Shown: positions 46,376-55,600 of the stretch, piece by piece | Layout: every line of letters starts with the position of its first letter | How positions within the stretch are numbered: the first letter of the stretch is position 1 | DNA from: Streptomyces spiralis | GTDB taxonomy: Bacteria > Actinomycetota > Actinomycetes > Streptomycetales > Streptomycetaceae | NCBI RefSeq assembly: GCF_014654675.1 | Contig: NZ_BNBC01000006.1 | Span: forward strand, 218,638-282,637 | DNA length: 64,000 bases | Direction of reading: 5' to 3' | Program-made: the position numbers and the translations under genes | The notes under the pieces: generated by a model | Seen by the model: only the letters and a program-made list of their open reading frames with translations | Told to the model about the DNA's origin: nothing | Databases searched by the model: none

Positions 46376-46924
46376 ATGGACGCCGCACAGCAGGAAGCCA
46401 CCGCGAGAGCGCGGGAACTGCAGCGGAACTGGTACGGGGAGCCGTTGGGGGCGCTGTTCCGTAAGCTCATAGACGACCTGGGGCTCAACCAGGCGCGTCT
46501 GGCGGGGGTCCTGGGGCTGTCGGCGCCGATGCTGTCACAGCTGATGAGCGGCCAGCGCGCGAAGATCGGCAATCCGGCGGTCGTCCAGCGGGTGCAACTG
46601 CTGCAGGAACTCGCGGGCCAGGTGGCGGACGGCAGCGTCAGTGCGGCCGAGGCGACCGAGCGCATGGATGAGATCAAGAGGTCACAGGGGGGCTCGGTGC
46701 TCAGCAACGTCACGCAGACGACCAACAGTTCGGGAGCGCCGACGGTCAAGCGCGTGGTCCGCGAGATCCAGTCGCTGCTCCGCTCCGTCGCCGCCGCCGG
46801 CGACATCATCGAGGCGGCGGACAGCCTCGCTCCCACCCACCCCGAACTGGCGGAGTTCCTGCGGGTCTACGGCGCCGGCCGCACCTCGGACGCGGTCGCC
46901 CACTACCAGACCCACCAGAACTGA
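46376..46924 (+). CDS. Helix-turn-helix DNA-binding protein
   Basis: A 182-residue regulator. The N-terminal helix-turn-helix (about 20-65) reads LIDDLGLNQARLAGVLGLSAPMLSQLMSG, a lambda-repressor/XRE-like fold. The region 95-125 is Ser/Thr/Gln-rich and 125-182 helical, perhaps dimerisation or ligand binding. ATG 46376 has GGGGAG 5 bp upstream. A perfect palindrome lies in the leader. It is 77 bp upstream of a Ser/Thr kinase gene transcribed in the same direction, possibly a regulator/kinase pair. Confidence 0.9.
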   Translation: MDAAQQEATARARELQRNWYGEPLGALFRKLIDDLGLNQARLAGVLGLSAPMLSQLMSGQRAKIGNPAVVQRVQLLQELAGQVADGSVSAAEATERMDEIKRSQGGSVLSNVTQTTNSSGAPTVKRVVREIQSLLRSVAAAGDIIEAADSLAPTHPELAEFLRVYGAGRTSDAVAHYQTHQN

Positions 46925-47001
46925 CGCCGCGAAAGGCGTCGCGGCGCGTCCCGCGGGGGAGGCAAGGGGGGTGACCGCAGGGGGAGGAGCGACGCACAGC
47001 C

Positions 47002-48327
47002 ATGGGTGAGGTCTTCGCCGGCCGGTACGAGCTGGCCGACCCGATCGGCCGAGGCGGGGCCGGCGCGGTCTGGCGCGCCTGGGACCACCGGCGCCGGCGG
47101 TACGTCGCCGCCAAGGTGCTGCAGCAGCGCGACGCGCACTCCCTGCTGCGCTTCGTACGGGAGCAGGCGCTGCGGATCGACCACCCTCATGTGCTCGCAC
47201 CGGCCAGCTGGGCCGCCGACGACGACAAGGTCCTGTTCACCATGGATCTGGTGGCCGGCGGCTCGCTGGTCCACCTGGTCGGCGACTACGGCCCACTGCC
47301 CGCGCCGTTCGTCTGCACCCTCCTCGACCAGTTGCTGTCGGGACTCGCCGCGGTGCACGCGGAAGGGGTCGTGCACCGCGACATCAAGCCCGCCAACGTG
47401 CTCCTGGAGGCCACCGGCACGGGTCGCCCCAGACTGCGGCTGTCCGACTTCGGCATCGCCATGCGGCTGGGCGAACCCCGGCTGACCGAGGCCGATCTCG
47501 TGGTGGGAACGCCCGGTTACCTCGCCCCGGAGCAGATGATGGGCGCGGAACCGGACTTCCCCGCCGACCTGTTCGCCACCGGCCTGGTCGCCCTCTATCT
47601 GCTGCAGGGTGCCAAGCCGGACGCCAAGGCACTCGTGGAGTACTTCGCGGAACAGGGAACTCCGAGTGCCCCCAAGGACGTTCCCGAGCCGTTGTGGCAG
47701 GTCCTGGCGGCACTGCTGCAACCGGACCCGCAGGCCCGGTTCCGTACGGCCACGGGGGCGCGCAAGGCGCTCGCCGCGGCCGCCGAGCTGCTGCCGGAGC
47801 CGGGGCCGGACGAGGAGCAGATCGAGGTCTTCGACCAACTCGGCCCCCTGCCACCGGGCTTCGGACCGGACGGCCCCGAGCGGACCCTCGGCGCCGACGG
47901 ATCCGACGGCGCCGAGGAGTCCGGGACAGGCGGCAGACCCACCCGTGCGCTGCCGTCCGACGAGGACACCGGCAGTTTCCGCCTGCCTCCACCGGTACGT
48001 CCCCAGGAGCCCGCCTCTGCGGCCTCCGGCGCCTCCACTGGCTCTTTAAACCCTACTGCCCCTACGGCCTCGTACACCGCCGAGGACCCGCGCGTCCCTC
48101 CGTCGGCGGTTCCCGTTCCGGCGGTTCCCCTTCCGGCGGTTCCCCTTCCGGCTGTTCCCCTTCCGGCGGCTCACCCCTCGGCGGCTCCCCCTCCGGCACC
48201 GGCGATCTCACCGCACCGCGCCGTACGTCCCCGTCGCCCCGGTCCGCCCGCCAAGGTGGCGATCCCGCTCCTGCTCGTCGCGCTGGTCTGCTACGCCGTG
48301 GGGTTCTGGGCACTGGCCCGGCTCTGA
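47002..48327 (+). CDS. Membrane-anchored Ser/Thr protein kinase without extracellular sensor
   Basis: A 441-residue kinase. The domain (about 8-265) has the Gly loop GRGGAGAV, the Lys in AAKVL, HRDIKPAN and DFG (SDFGIAM). After it come an acidic/Pro-rich linker with AVPLP repeats (about 369-388) and one C-terminal membrane helix (about 415-436) ending almost at the C-terminus (GFWALARL). With no extracytoplasmic domain it must be regulated from inside. It follows the HTH regulator. ATG 47002 after GGGGAGGAG, 12 bp spacing. Confidence 0.92.
   Translation: MGEVFAGRYELADPIGRGGAGAVWRAWDHRRRRYVAAKVLQQRDAHSLLRFVREQALRIDHPHVLAPASWAADDDKVLFTMDLVAGGSLVHLVGDYGPLPAPFVCTLLDQLLSGLAAVHAEGVVHRDIKPANVLLEATGTGRPRLRLSDFGIAMRLGEPRLTEADLVVGTPGYLAPEQMMGAEPDFPADLFATGLVALYLLQGAKPDAKALVEYFAEQGTPSAPKDVPEPLWQVLAALLQPDPQARFRTATGARKALAAAAELLPEPGPDEEQIEVFDQLGPLPPGFGPDGPERTLGADGSDGAEESGTGGRPTRALPSDEDTGSFRLPPPVRPQEPASAASGASTGSLNPTAPTASYTAEDPRVPPSAVPVPAVPLPAVPLPAVPLPAAHPSAAPPPAPAISPHRAVRPRRPGPPAKVAIPLLLVALVCYAVGFWALARL
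48106..48165 (+). repeat. 15-bp tandem repeat x4 in kinase linker
   Basis: Four 15-bp units (consensus GCGGTTCCCCTTCCG) encode successive AVPLP motifs just before the membrane helix; a fifth, diverged unit follows. Copy-number change keeps frame. Confidence 0.85.
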
Positions 48328-48348
48328 GGCCGACGCCCGATCGTGGCC

Positions 48349-49716
48349 CTACCAGGCCCCCGCCCGCCGCCGGGCGGCCACCGTCCACACCCCGAGGACG
48401 AGCAGCAGGACGGTCCCGGCACCGATGCCGCCCACGGCGAGCGCGCGCAGCGCGGCGGAGCCTTCGCCGGCACCGGCCTCGGTCGCCGCCTGCCGGTCCC
48501 CGGCCGTGACCTCGAACAGGTTCCGCGGCTCGGAGCGGCCCGCGTACCCCGGCCCAGACCGTGCCGTACCGCCCACCCGCACCCGCAGCGTCAGGCCGTA
48601 GGGGCCCTCGCCGAAGGTGTCGGCGGTCTGGGCGGCGAGGTGCACGACCAGGTAGTAGGAGCCCGCGAACCGCATGGCCTTCACCTGGTCGGCGAATCCG
48701 TAGCGGTTGGCGTAGGCGACCGGAGGCAGGGGCGCGAGCGCGGCGGAGGCGGGCCGGCCGCTGTAACCGGCGTACGCGTCCTCGACGTAGCCCCGGACCG
48801 GGTTGTAGAGAGACAGCGTGAGCGCGCCGTCGGCGTAACCGCTGCCACCACCGGCACCGCCCAGCTCGGCGAGGGCGTTCAGTTGCTGCCCCCAGTCCAC
48901 CGGCACCCGGTAGAAGAGCGTCTGACCGGGCCGGATCCGGTCCTGCCAGACCCCTTGGCCGACCGTCGCGGCCCGGGCGAAACCGGCGCCGCCCGCCCGG
49001 TCCACCGCGTGGCCGCCGACCGGCTCCGGCGAGGCCGAGTCCCATGTCTCCGGCGCCCTCGTCGCACCGGACCGCTCCAGGGCCGGCTCCGTCACGGCGG
49101 CCAGCTCCAGGGGCCAGGCGTCCGACGAGGAGCCCGTGGCGGCGATGCGCTCGACGAGGACGTAGTAGGCACCGGCTCCCCGGCACAGCGCATGGCCGGG
49201 GGAGGCATCGCGCGCGCCCCACGCGGCGATCGGGTGCGCGCTGCGGCTCGTGCCGAAGCGGGTGGCCTGGTAGGAGCAGGCGTTGCCCTGGGCGTCCCGC
49301 ACGGAGACGCGCAGGCCGTCCGTGGCGGAGACCGTGGTGCCCGTGCCGGGGACGGCGGTGGCGGAGACGTAGGCGGTGGAGGTGGCGTCGAGGTCGAGGC
49401 GGTAGTAGAGCCTGCCGTTCGCCGGCAGGGAGCTCCTGTAGACGCGGCCGGGCTCCAGGCTCTTCGCGACCGAGGTCGTCGTCGCCCCCGCGACGGACCG
49501 TGCATCGTCGGTGAAGCCGTACCCGCCCGGCGCGCCGTCCGCGACCGCGCTCGTCGCCGGTACCGCGGCCACCACCAGGCCCAGCACCGCCACGACGACG
49601 GCGAGGCGTACGACGCCGGTCCGCCCCACAGAAACCGGCCACCCCACCGAAACCGGCAGCCTCGCCCAGACCCGCCGCTTCGCCATGGGCCCCCGTCCAG
49701 CCGTGGGCCGTCTCAT
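48349..49716 (-). CDS. Secreted, C-terminally membrane-anchored protein, function unknown
   Basis: A 455-residue protein. The N-terminal signal/membrane helix is at about residues 28-58 (LAVVVAVLGLVVAAVPATSAVA). The extracytoplasmic domain (about 60-410) shows Tyr/Gly-rich beta segments such as YYRLDLDATSTAYVSAT and GSYYLVVHLAAQTADTFGEGPYG, resembling beta-sandwich/PPC-like modules in tandem. A C-terminal membrane helix (about 427-447) has a basic end (ARRRAGAW). No enzyme motif recognised. Start ATG 49716 has GAGGGGG 6 bp upstream; ATG 49686 is also possible. It converges on the kinase gene. Confidence 0.75.
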   Translation of the reverse strand: MRRPTAGRGPMAKRRVWARLPVSVGWPVSVGRTGVVRLAVVVAVLGLVVAAVPATSAVADGAPGGYGFTDDARSVAGATTTSVAKSLEPGRVYRSSLPANGRLYYRLDLDATSTAYVSATAVPGTGTTVSATDGLRVSVRDAQGNACSYQATRFGTSRSAHPIAAWGARDASPGHALCRGAGAYYVLVERIAATGSSSDAWPLELAAVTEPALERSGATRAPETWDSASPEPVGGHAVDRAGGAGFARAATVGQGVWQDRIRPGQTLFYRVPVDWGQQLNALAELGGAGGGSGYADGALTLSLYNPVRGYVEDAYAGYSGRPASAALAPLPPVAYANRYGFADQVKAMRFAGSYYLVVHLAAQTADTFGEGPYGLTLRVRVGGTARSGPGYAGRSEPRNLFEVTAGDRQAATEAGAGEGSAALRALAVGGIGAGTVLLLVLGVWTVAARRRAGAW

Positions 49717-49866
49717 CCCGCGCCCCCCTCGCGTTCGCCGCCGCTTCGGACGTCGCCCATCCTGCCCCGCACGGCGTTGCGCCATCCGCGCGTTGCGTAC
49801 GAGCGTCCGAAACACCCGCCTCACGAGGCGACCGCTACCTCAGGATCCGCAACCTCGCAACACAAA

Positions 49867-49892
49867 GCCCCGACCGCAACGGCGGTCGGGGC
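49867..49892 (-). terminator. Terminator after the DLW-39 gene
   Basis: GCCCCGACCG and CGGTCGGGGC make a perfect 10-bp stem with a 6-nt loop, followed on the minus strand by TTTG. Confidence 0.8.
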
Positions 49893-49916
49893 CTGCTCAG
49901 TATCGGATGTCGGTGC

Positions 49917-50045
49917 TCACGAACCCGTGGGCACGGAGTCAGTCGCCTCCGTCCACAGATCCTGCTCGGCGCGATCCGCCTGGATCTGGCGGTACACGAG
50001 GAGCCCGCCGATGGCGGCCAGTGCGACCAGGAGAAGCTTCTTCAC
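49917..50045 (-). CDS. DLW-39 family small protein
   Basis: A 42-residue protein. An N-terminal hydrophobic stretch (KKLLLVALAAIGGLLVYRQIQ) is followed by the family-defining acidic AEQDLWTEATD. Start GTG 50045. DLW-39 proteins are a short actinobacterial family of unknown function. A canonical terminator lies 25 bp downstream. Mono-cistronic. Confidence 0.88.
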   Translation of the reverse strand: MKKLLLVALAAIGGLLVYRQIQADRAEQDLWTEATDSVPTGS

Positions 50046-50286
50046 CGCGCGACCTCGTCTTTCCTTGACGTAGGGGACCTCTGGCGCCCGACTATACACA
50101 CCGGCCGATACCGATCGGTGACCTGCGTGGGCCGTCAACTCTCTGCACTTTCTCGCCCTTCATGCGTCCATCCGAGTGGTGTTCATCCGAAGAACGACGC
50201 GCCACGAGCGTCGGTCCACCACTTCGCGGGGCTCATACACATCATGAGCAAAGTACGCAAATCGCCCAACCCGAAAGTGAGGGGCC

Positions 50287-50655
50287 ATGGACCAGCACAA
50301 GGTCGTCAAGCTGTGGACCGCCATCGTCACCGCCTTCCTCGCGCTCTGCACGGCGCTCGGACTCATCACCACCACGGCCGGGGCGGCCAGCGCCGCGTCG
50401 CAGTCGGACAAGGCATCCAAGAGCACCAGCACCCGACTCCGGGCGCTACCGGAACAGGCGACGTCCTCTCCATGGTCCAGGACCCATCTTCGGTCCCTGC
50501 CCCCCACGATGAAGCAGCGGATCCGGGCCGAGGCCCACGGAAAGTCCCCCAGCTGCCGGCACCGCCCGCTGGGCGACTCCCCCTCGCTGGCCACCGATCC
50601 GCAGTGCGCCCCCGCCGAACCACCGGCCCGCCCCACCATTCCCCTCCAGCGCTGA
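50287..50655 (+). CDS. Small exported protein (DUF6344-like), function unknown
   Basis: A 122-residue protein. MDQHKVVKLWTAIVTAFLALCTALGLITTTAGAASA looks like a signal peptide or single membrane helix (12-34, described in parts). The rest is a basic, Ser/Pro/Arg-rich low-complexity tail. GAGGGGCC before ATG 50287. Several Streptomyces genomes have one or more proteins with this WTAIVTAFLALCTALGL core; no function is known. The tail has only two Cys (after CRHRPL and QCAPAEPP). Confidence 0.7.
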   Translation: MDQHKVVKLWTAIVTAFLALCTALGLITTTAGAASAASQSDKASKSTSTRLRALPEQATSSPWSRTHLRSLPPTMKQRIRAEAHGKSPSCRHRPLGDSPSLATDPQCAPAEPPARPTIPLQR

Positions 50656-50746
50656 CAGCGCCGGCCCGGCACCGCCGGGCCCCCACCAACCCGCACCCAT
50701 TGACGTAACGGCGAACTGCGTACAGCATCTCCGGAACCGAAACCCA

Positions 50747-50782
50747 CGAAGATCCCCGGTCATCCCCGACCGGGGATCTTCG
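50747..50782 (+). terminator. Terminator downstream of the small exported protein
   Basis: CGAAGATCCCCGGT (50747-50760) and ACCGGGGATCTTCG (50769-50782) pair perfectly over 14 bp with an 8-nt loop. No poly-T. Confidence 0.85.
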
Positions 50783-50919
50783 CGTTTCCCCGCGGTCGCG
50801 GCCCCGCACCGCCGCGTCCGTCACCCCACATCGCCACGTCGGTACCCCGCACCGCCGTGTCAGTGGCCGTGTCAGCGGCGTGACAGTCGGGTGTCAGGGC
50901 CGGCGAGGACGGTGGGGAC

Positions 50920-51858
50920 ATGAAAAGTTCCGCGATCGCAGTCTCAGGGCTGCGCAAGGCATACGGCGACAAGGCCGTGCTCGACGGCATCGACTTCGAG
51001 GTCGCCGCGGGAACCGTCTTCTCCCTGCTCGGCCCCAACGGGGCGGGCAAGACGACGACGGTGAACGTTCTGGCGACCCTGCTGAGGGCCGACGCCGGGA
51101 CGGTCCTCGTCGCCGGCCACGACGTGGCGACCGCGACCAGGCAGGTGCGCGCGGCCATCGGCGTGACCGGCCAGTTCGCCGCGGTGGACGATCTGCTGAC
51201 CGGCAGGGAGAACCTGCGGCTGATGGCGGACCTGAAGCGCGTGCCCTCCGGTGACCGCGTGGTCACGGGGCTGCTCGAACGGTTCGACCTGGTGGAGTCG
51301 GCGGACAGGACGGTCTCGGCCTACTCCGGCGGTATGCGCCGGAAGCTGGACCTGGCGATGACCCTGGTCGGCAGGCCGCGGATCATCTTCCTGGACGAGC
51401 CGACGACGGGCCTCGACCCGCGCAGCAGGCGCACGATGTGGGGGATCGTCCGCGAACTGGTGGCCGAAGGCACCACCGTCTTCCTCACCACCCAGTACCT
51501 CGAGGAAGCCGACCAGCTCGCCGACCGGATCGCGGTGCTCGACCAGGGCCGTCTCGTCGCCCAGGGCACCCCCGACGAGCTCAAGCGCCGGATCCCCGGC
51601 ACCCACGTCCGGCTCCGGTTCGCCGACCTCGACGAACTCGACACGGCGGCGCGGATCCTGACCGGGGCCACCCGCGACGACCAGGAGCTGATCCTGCGGG
51701 TGCCCAGCGACGGTGAGTCGAGGTCGCTGCGGGCCCTGCTTGACCGGCTCGACGAACACATGATCAACGCCCAGGAGTTCTCCGTGCACACACCGGACCT
51801 CGACGACGTCTTCCTCGCCCTGACCGGGCGCACGAGCGCGGAGGTGATCGCACAGTGA
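50920..51858 (+). CDS. ABC transporter ATPase, DrrA (daunorubicin resistance) family
   Basis: A 312-residue ATPase. Walker A GPNGAGKTTT, Q-loop TGQFAAVDDLLTG, signature YSGGMRRKLDLAM, Walker B IIFLDEPTTGLD and the DrrA-type switch region TTQYLEEADQLADRIAVL (Gln where many exporters have His). The C-terminal region (about 225-312) is the DrrA regulatory extension. It powers export of a drug-like molecule through the permease encoded by the next gene (4-bp ATGA-type overlap). ATG 50920. The convergent AfsR-like regulator is the likely local control. Confidence 0.93.
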   Translation: MKSSAIAVSGLRKAYGDKAVLDGIDFEVAAGTVFSLLGPNGAGKTTTVNVLATLLRADAGTVLVAGHDVATATRQVRAAIGVTGQFAAVDDLLTGRENLRLMADLKRVPSGDRVVTGLLERFDLVESADRTVSAYSGGMRRKLDLAMTLVGRPRIIFLDEPTTGLDPRSRRTMWGIVRELVAEGTTVFLTTQYLEEADQLADRIAVLDQGRLVAQGTPDELKRRIPGTHVRLRFADLDELDTAARILTGATRDDQELILRVPSDGESRSLRALLDRLDEHMINAQEFSVHTPDLDDVFLALTGRTSAEVIAQ

Positions 51859-52619
51859 GCACCGTCTCGACAGCGTTCTGCGACTCGGCGATCATGCTGC
51901 GCCGCAACTTCAAGCACACGGTCCGCAACCCGGTCACGGTATTCAACGCGATCCTGTTCCCGGTCGTGATGATGCTCATGTTCGTCTACGTGTTCGGCGG
52001 CGCCTTCAAGGTCCAGGGCAGGTACGTGGACTACGCGGTGCCGGGCCTGCTCGTGATGGCCATCAGTTACGGGCTGGGAGCGACCGCGACGGCCGTGAAC
52101 GACGACATGACGAAGGGCGTCATCAACCGGTTCAAGGCCATGGACGTCTCCCGCGGCGCCGTGCTGACCGGTCATGTCGTCGCCACGACGGTGCGCGGAC
52201 TGATCGCCGACGCGGTCATCCTCGGTGTCGGCTTCGCGATGGGCTTCCGTTCGGATGCGAGCCTCCTCGACTGGCTCGCCGCGATCGGCGTCATGCTGCT
52301 GCTCGGGTTCGGGGCGAGCTGGCTCACGGTCGCCATGGGACTGGCCGCCAAGACCGTGGAGTCGGCGGGCATGGCCACCGTTCCACTGATCATGCTGCCG
52401 TTCCTGAGCAGCGCGTTCGTCCCCGCGGACACGATGGGGACCGGAGTGCGGCAGTTCGCGGAGTACCAGCCCTTCACCCCGGTCATCGAGACGCTGCGCG
52501 GGCTGCTTTCGGGCCACCACGCGTCGGCCGGCGACATGTTCGCGGCCCTCGCCTGGTGCGTCGGGTTCGCGGTCGTCGGATACGTCTGGGCGGTCTCGAC
52601 GTTCAAGAAGCGAGCGTGA
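51855..52619 (+). CDS. ABC-2 type permease, DrrB family
   Basis: A 254-residue membrane protein with six predicted helices and the DrrB-type segments NPVTVFNAILFPVVMMLMFVYVFGG (described in parts) and GLSYGLGATATAVNDDMTKGVINR. It is the export partner of the ATPase encoded upstream (GTG 51855). The final 17 bp overlap the 3' end of the regulator on the other strand. Substrate unknown. Confidence 0.92.
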   Translation: MSTVSTAFCDSAIMLRRNFKHTVRNPVTVFNAILFPVVMMLMFVYVFGGAFKVQGRYVDYAVPGLLVMAISYGLGATATAVNDDMTKGVINRFKAMDVSRGAVLTGHVVATTVRGLIADAVILGVGFAMGFRSDASLLDWLAAIGVMLLLGFGASWLTVAMGLAAKTVESAGMATVPLIMLPFLSSAFVPADTMGTGVRQFAEYQPFTPVIETLRGLLSGHHASAGDMFAALAWCVGFAVVGYVWAVSTFKKRA

Positions 52620-55600
52620 CATCGACCAGCTCGGACCAGCTGGTCCGCGCGCCCTCCCGGGCCGCCTCGGCGAACCGCGCGTCGCCGAGGCGGCGCCGTG
52701 CGGTCTGCTCGATCCGGGCCACGTCCGGGTGGGAGCGGTCCTGCAGCCCGCGTATGCCCGCGCTCGCCGCGAGCAGCCGCGCGGCCTGCGCGTGCTCGCC
52801 GCGGCGCAGGGCCAGGTCCGCCACCCCGACGAGCACGTACGCGATCAGCGGCGCGTTCCCCGCCTCACGGGCCGCCTCGCAGGCCGCCGCACGGTGCGCC
52901 CGGACCTCGCCGAGGTCGTCGGCGAGGTAGCCGAGCAGATCGTGCCTGGCCGCGCGGATGTACGCCTGCTCCGCCTCGTCGCCCAACACGGCCGTGGCGA
53001 CGCCGAGTTGCCTGTGCGCCTCCTCCGCGTCGCCGCCCAGCCGGGCGAGTCCCGCCCTGGTGAGGGCCAGCTCGGCCAGCGCGTCCGGCCAGGCGACCCG
53101 CTCCGCGTACCGCTGCGCCTCGGCGACGGCGGCCGCTCCGGCGTCCTCGTCGCCCAGCAGCCAGTACAGCTGGGCCTGCCGCGACCGCATCCGGATGACG
53201 TCCTCGGTGGCGCCGACCTCGGTGACGACCGCGATCGCCTGCTCGTAGTGCTCGCACGCACCGGCGAAGTCGCCGCGCGCGGCGATCCGGTCCGCCAGCT
53301 CGGTCCGGGCGAACGAGATCCCGAACCGCTCGCCCAGTGCCAGGAACTCGGCGAGCGCCGTCTCCAGGTACGCGTCCGCGTCCGGCCCGCCCTGGCCGAG
53401 CATGATCCGCATCTTGCCCAGGTGCAGCCGGGCCAGCGCCCGCACCCAGGGGTCCTCGTTGCCGAGCAGCGGTTCCCACGCGGGCACGAACGCGGTGGGC
53501 TCCCGCAACAGGCGTTCCAGCGCGGCGACCGGCCCCAGCAGCGGAGAGCGGCTCCGGCTGCGCCGGCCGAGCCGGTGCGCCTCGCGGATCCACTCCGCCG
53601 CCTGGCGCTCGTCGCCCCGCCCGGAGCTCGCGAACAGCACGATCAGCGCGTACACCAACGCGCGGACCTCGTCGGTCGCCTCGCCGGGCGTCCTGGCCGC
53701 CGCGGTGAGCAGTTCGAGGCCCTCGGTCCGGTGCCCGCCGAGCCACCAGTACCAGCCCGCGCCGGCCGCGAGCCGCATCGCCGCCTGCGCCTCGCCCGCG
53801 GCGAGCGCGCCGCGCATCGCCGCGCCAATGTTGTCGTGCTCGGCCTCGAGCCCGGCGAGCCACTCCAGTTGCTCGGCGCGGCGCAGATGCGGCTCCGCGG
53901 TCTCGGCGAGCTCGGTGAAGAAGGCCAGGTGCGCGCGGCGCGCCCGGTCCGGTTCCCCCGCCTCCGCGAGCCGGTGCCGTGCGTACTCCTTGATCGTGCC
54001 GGTCATGCGGTAGCGAGGGGCGCCGCCGCCCTCGGCGAGGAGCAGCGACTTCTCGGTCAGCGCGGTCAGCAGCTCGAGCACCTGTCCCTGCTCCACCGCG
54101 TCGCCCGCGCAGACCCGTTCGGCCGCCTCCAGGCTCGCCCCGCCGGAGAACACCGCCAGCCTGCGCAGGACCACCCGCTCGGCGTGGGTGAGCAGCTCCC
54201 AGCTCCAGTCGACGGCCGCACGCAGCGTCCTGTGCCGCGGCAGCGCGGTGCGGCTGCCGCCGGTCAGCAGGCGGAACCGGTCGTCGAGCCGGCCCGCGAG
54301 CTGCTCGATGGACATGGAGCGCAACCGGGCCGCGGCCAGTTCGATCGCCAGCGGCACCCCGTCCAGTGCACGGCAGACGCGCGCCATCGTCGCCAGCGTG
54401 CGGGCGTCGGCCGCGAGATCCGGGCGGACCGCGCCGGCCCGGTCCCGCAGCAGTCGTACGGCGGACGACGACTCGATCTCACCCGGGTCCGCGTCAGCCT
54501 CCGGCAGGGCCAGCGGCTCGACCGGCCACAACGCCTCCCCGGTGATGCCGAGCGGTTCCCGGCTCGTCGCCAGGATCCGCAGCCGCCGGCACTCGCCGAG
54601 CACCCGGTGGGCGAAGACCGCCGCCGCCTCGATCACATGCTCGCAGTTGTCCAGGACCAGCAGCGCCTCCCGTTCGCGGATCGCGGCGACGATCCGGTCC
54701 GTCGGCTCCGCGTTCGGGGTCCCGCCGAGCAGAGCGTCCCGCAGGCCCAGCCCGGCGAGCGTCGACTGCGCCACGTCGGCCACGCCGCCGCCGGCGCGGA
54801 CGGCGGCGAGCTCCACCAGCCAGGCCCCGTCCGGCAGATCGCCGAGCAGGGTGCGCGCGGTCTCCGTGGCCAGCCTGGTCTTGCCCGAACCGCCCGGCCC
54901 GATCAGCGTGGTGAGCCGGTGTTCGGCGATGAGGCCGCGCACCGCGGTGACATCGGCGCCCCTGCCGACGAAGGAGGTCAGCTCGGCGCGCAGGTTCGTC
55001 CTGCGGCTCTCCTCCCGCCGTCCCAGCTCGCCCCGCAACAGCGCGACGTGCAGCGCGGCCAGCTCCGGCGAGGGGTCGGCGCCCAGCGCGTCGGCCAGAG
55101 CCTCCCTCGCGCGCTGGTACACCAGCAGTGCCTCGTTGTCGCGTCCGGCCGCGGCGAGGGCGCGCATCAGCGCGGCGGCGAGCCGCTCGCGCACCGGGTG
55201 CGCGGCCACCAGGTCGGTCAGCTCCGCGACCATCTCCGCACCGCGCCCGAGGGCGACCTCGGCGTCGGCCCGCTCCTCCGTGGCGGTCAGGCGCAGTTCC
55301 TCGAACCGGACGACCGCGGCGTCGAACGCGGCGCTGTCCTGGAGACCGACGTCCTGCAGGACCGCACCGCGCCACAGCCCGAGGGCCTCCCGCAGCAGCC
55401 GTGCCCGCCGGGAGCCGTCCTCGGTGCGGGCCAGACCGGCGGCGACGAGGCGTTCGAACCGTACGGCGTCGACGTCGTCGGGCTCCACCGCCAGCCGGTA
55501 GCCGTCCGTCTGCCCCTCGAGCACCCCGTCCGGCAGCAGCTTCCGCAGCCGGGAGACCAGGCGCTGCAAGGCGTTCGTGGCGTCGGCGGGAGGGTGCTCC

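Noticed and set aside
49961..49975. GTCCACAG in the DLW-39 gene as a DnaA box
   Set aside because: Preceded by CC rather than TT; two mismatches and in coding sequence.
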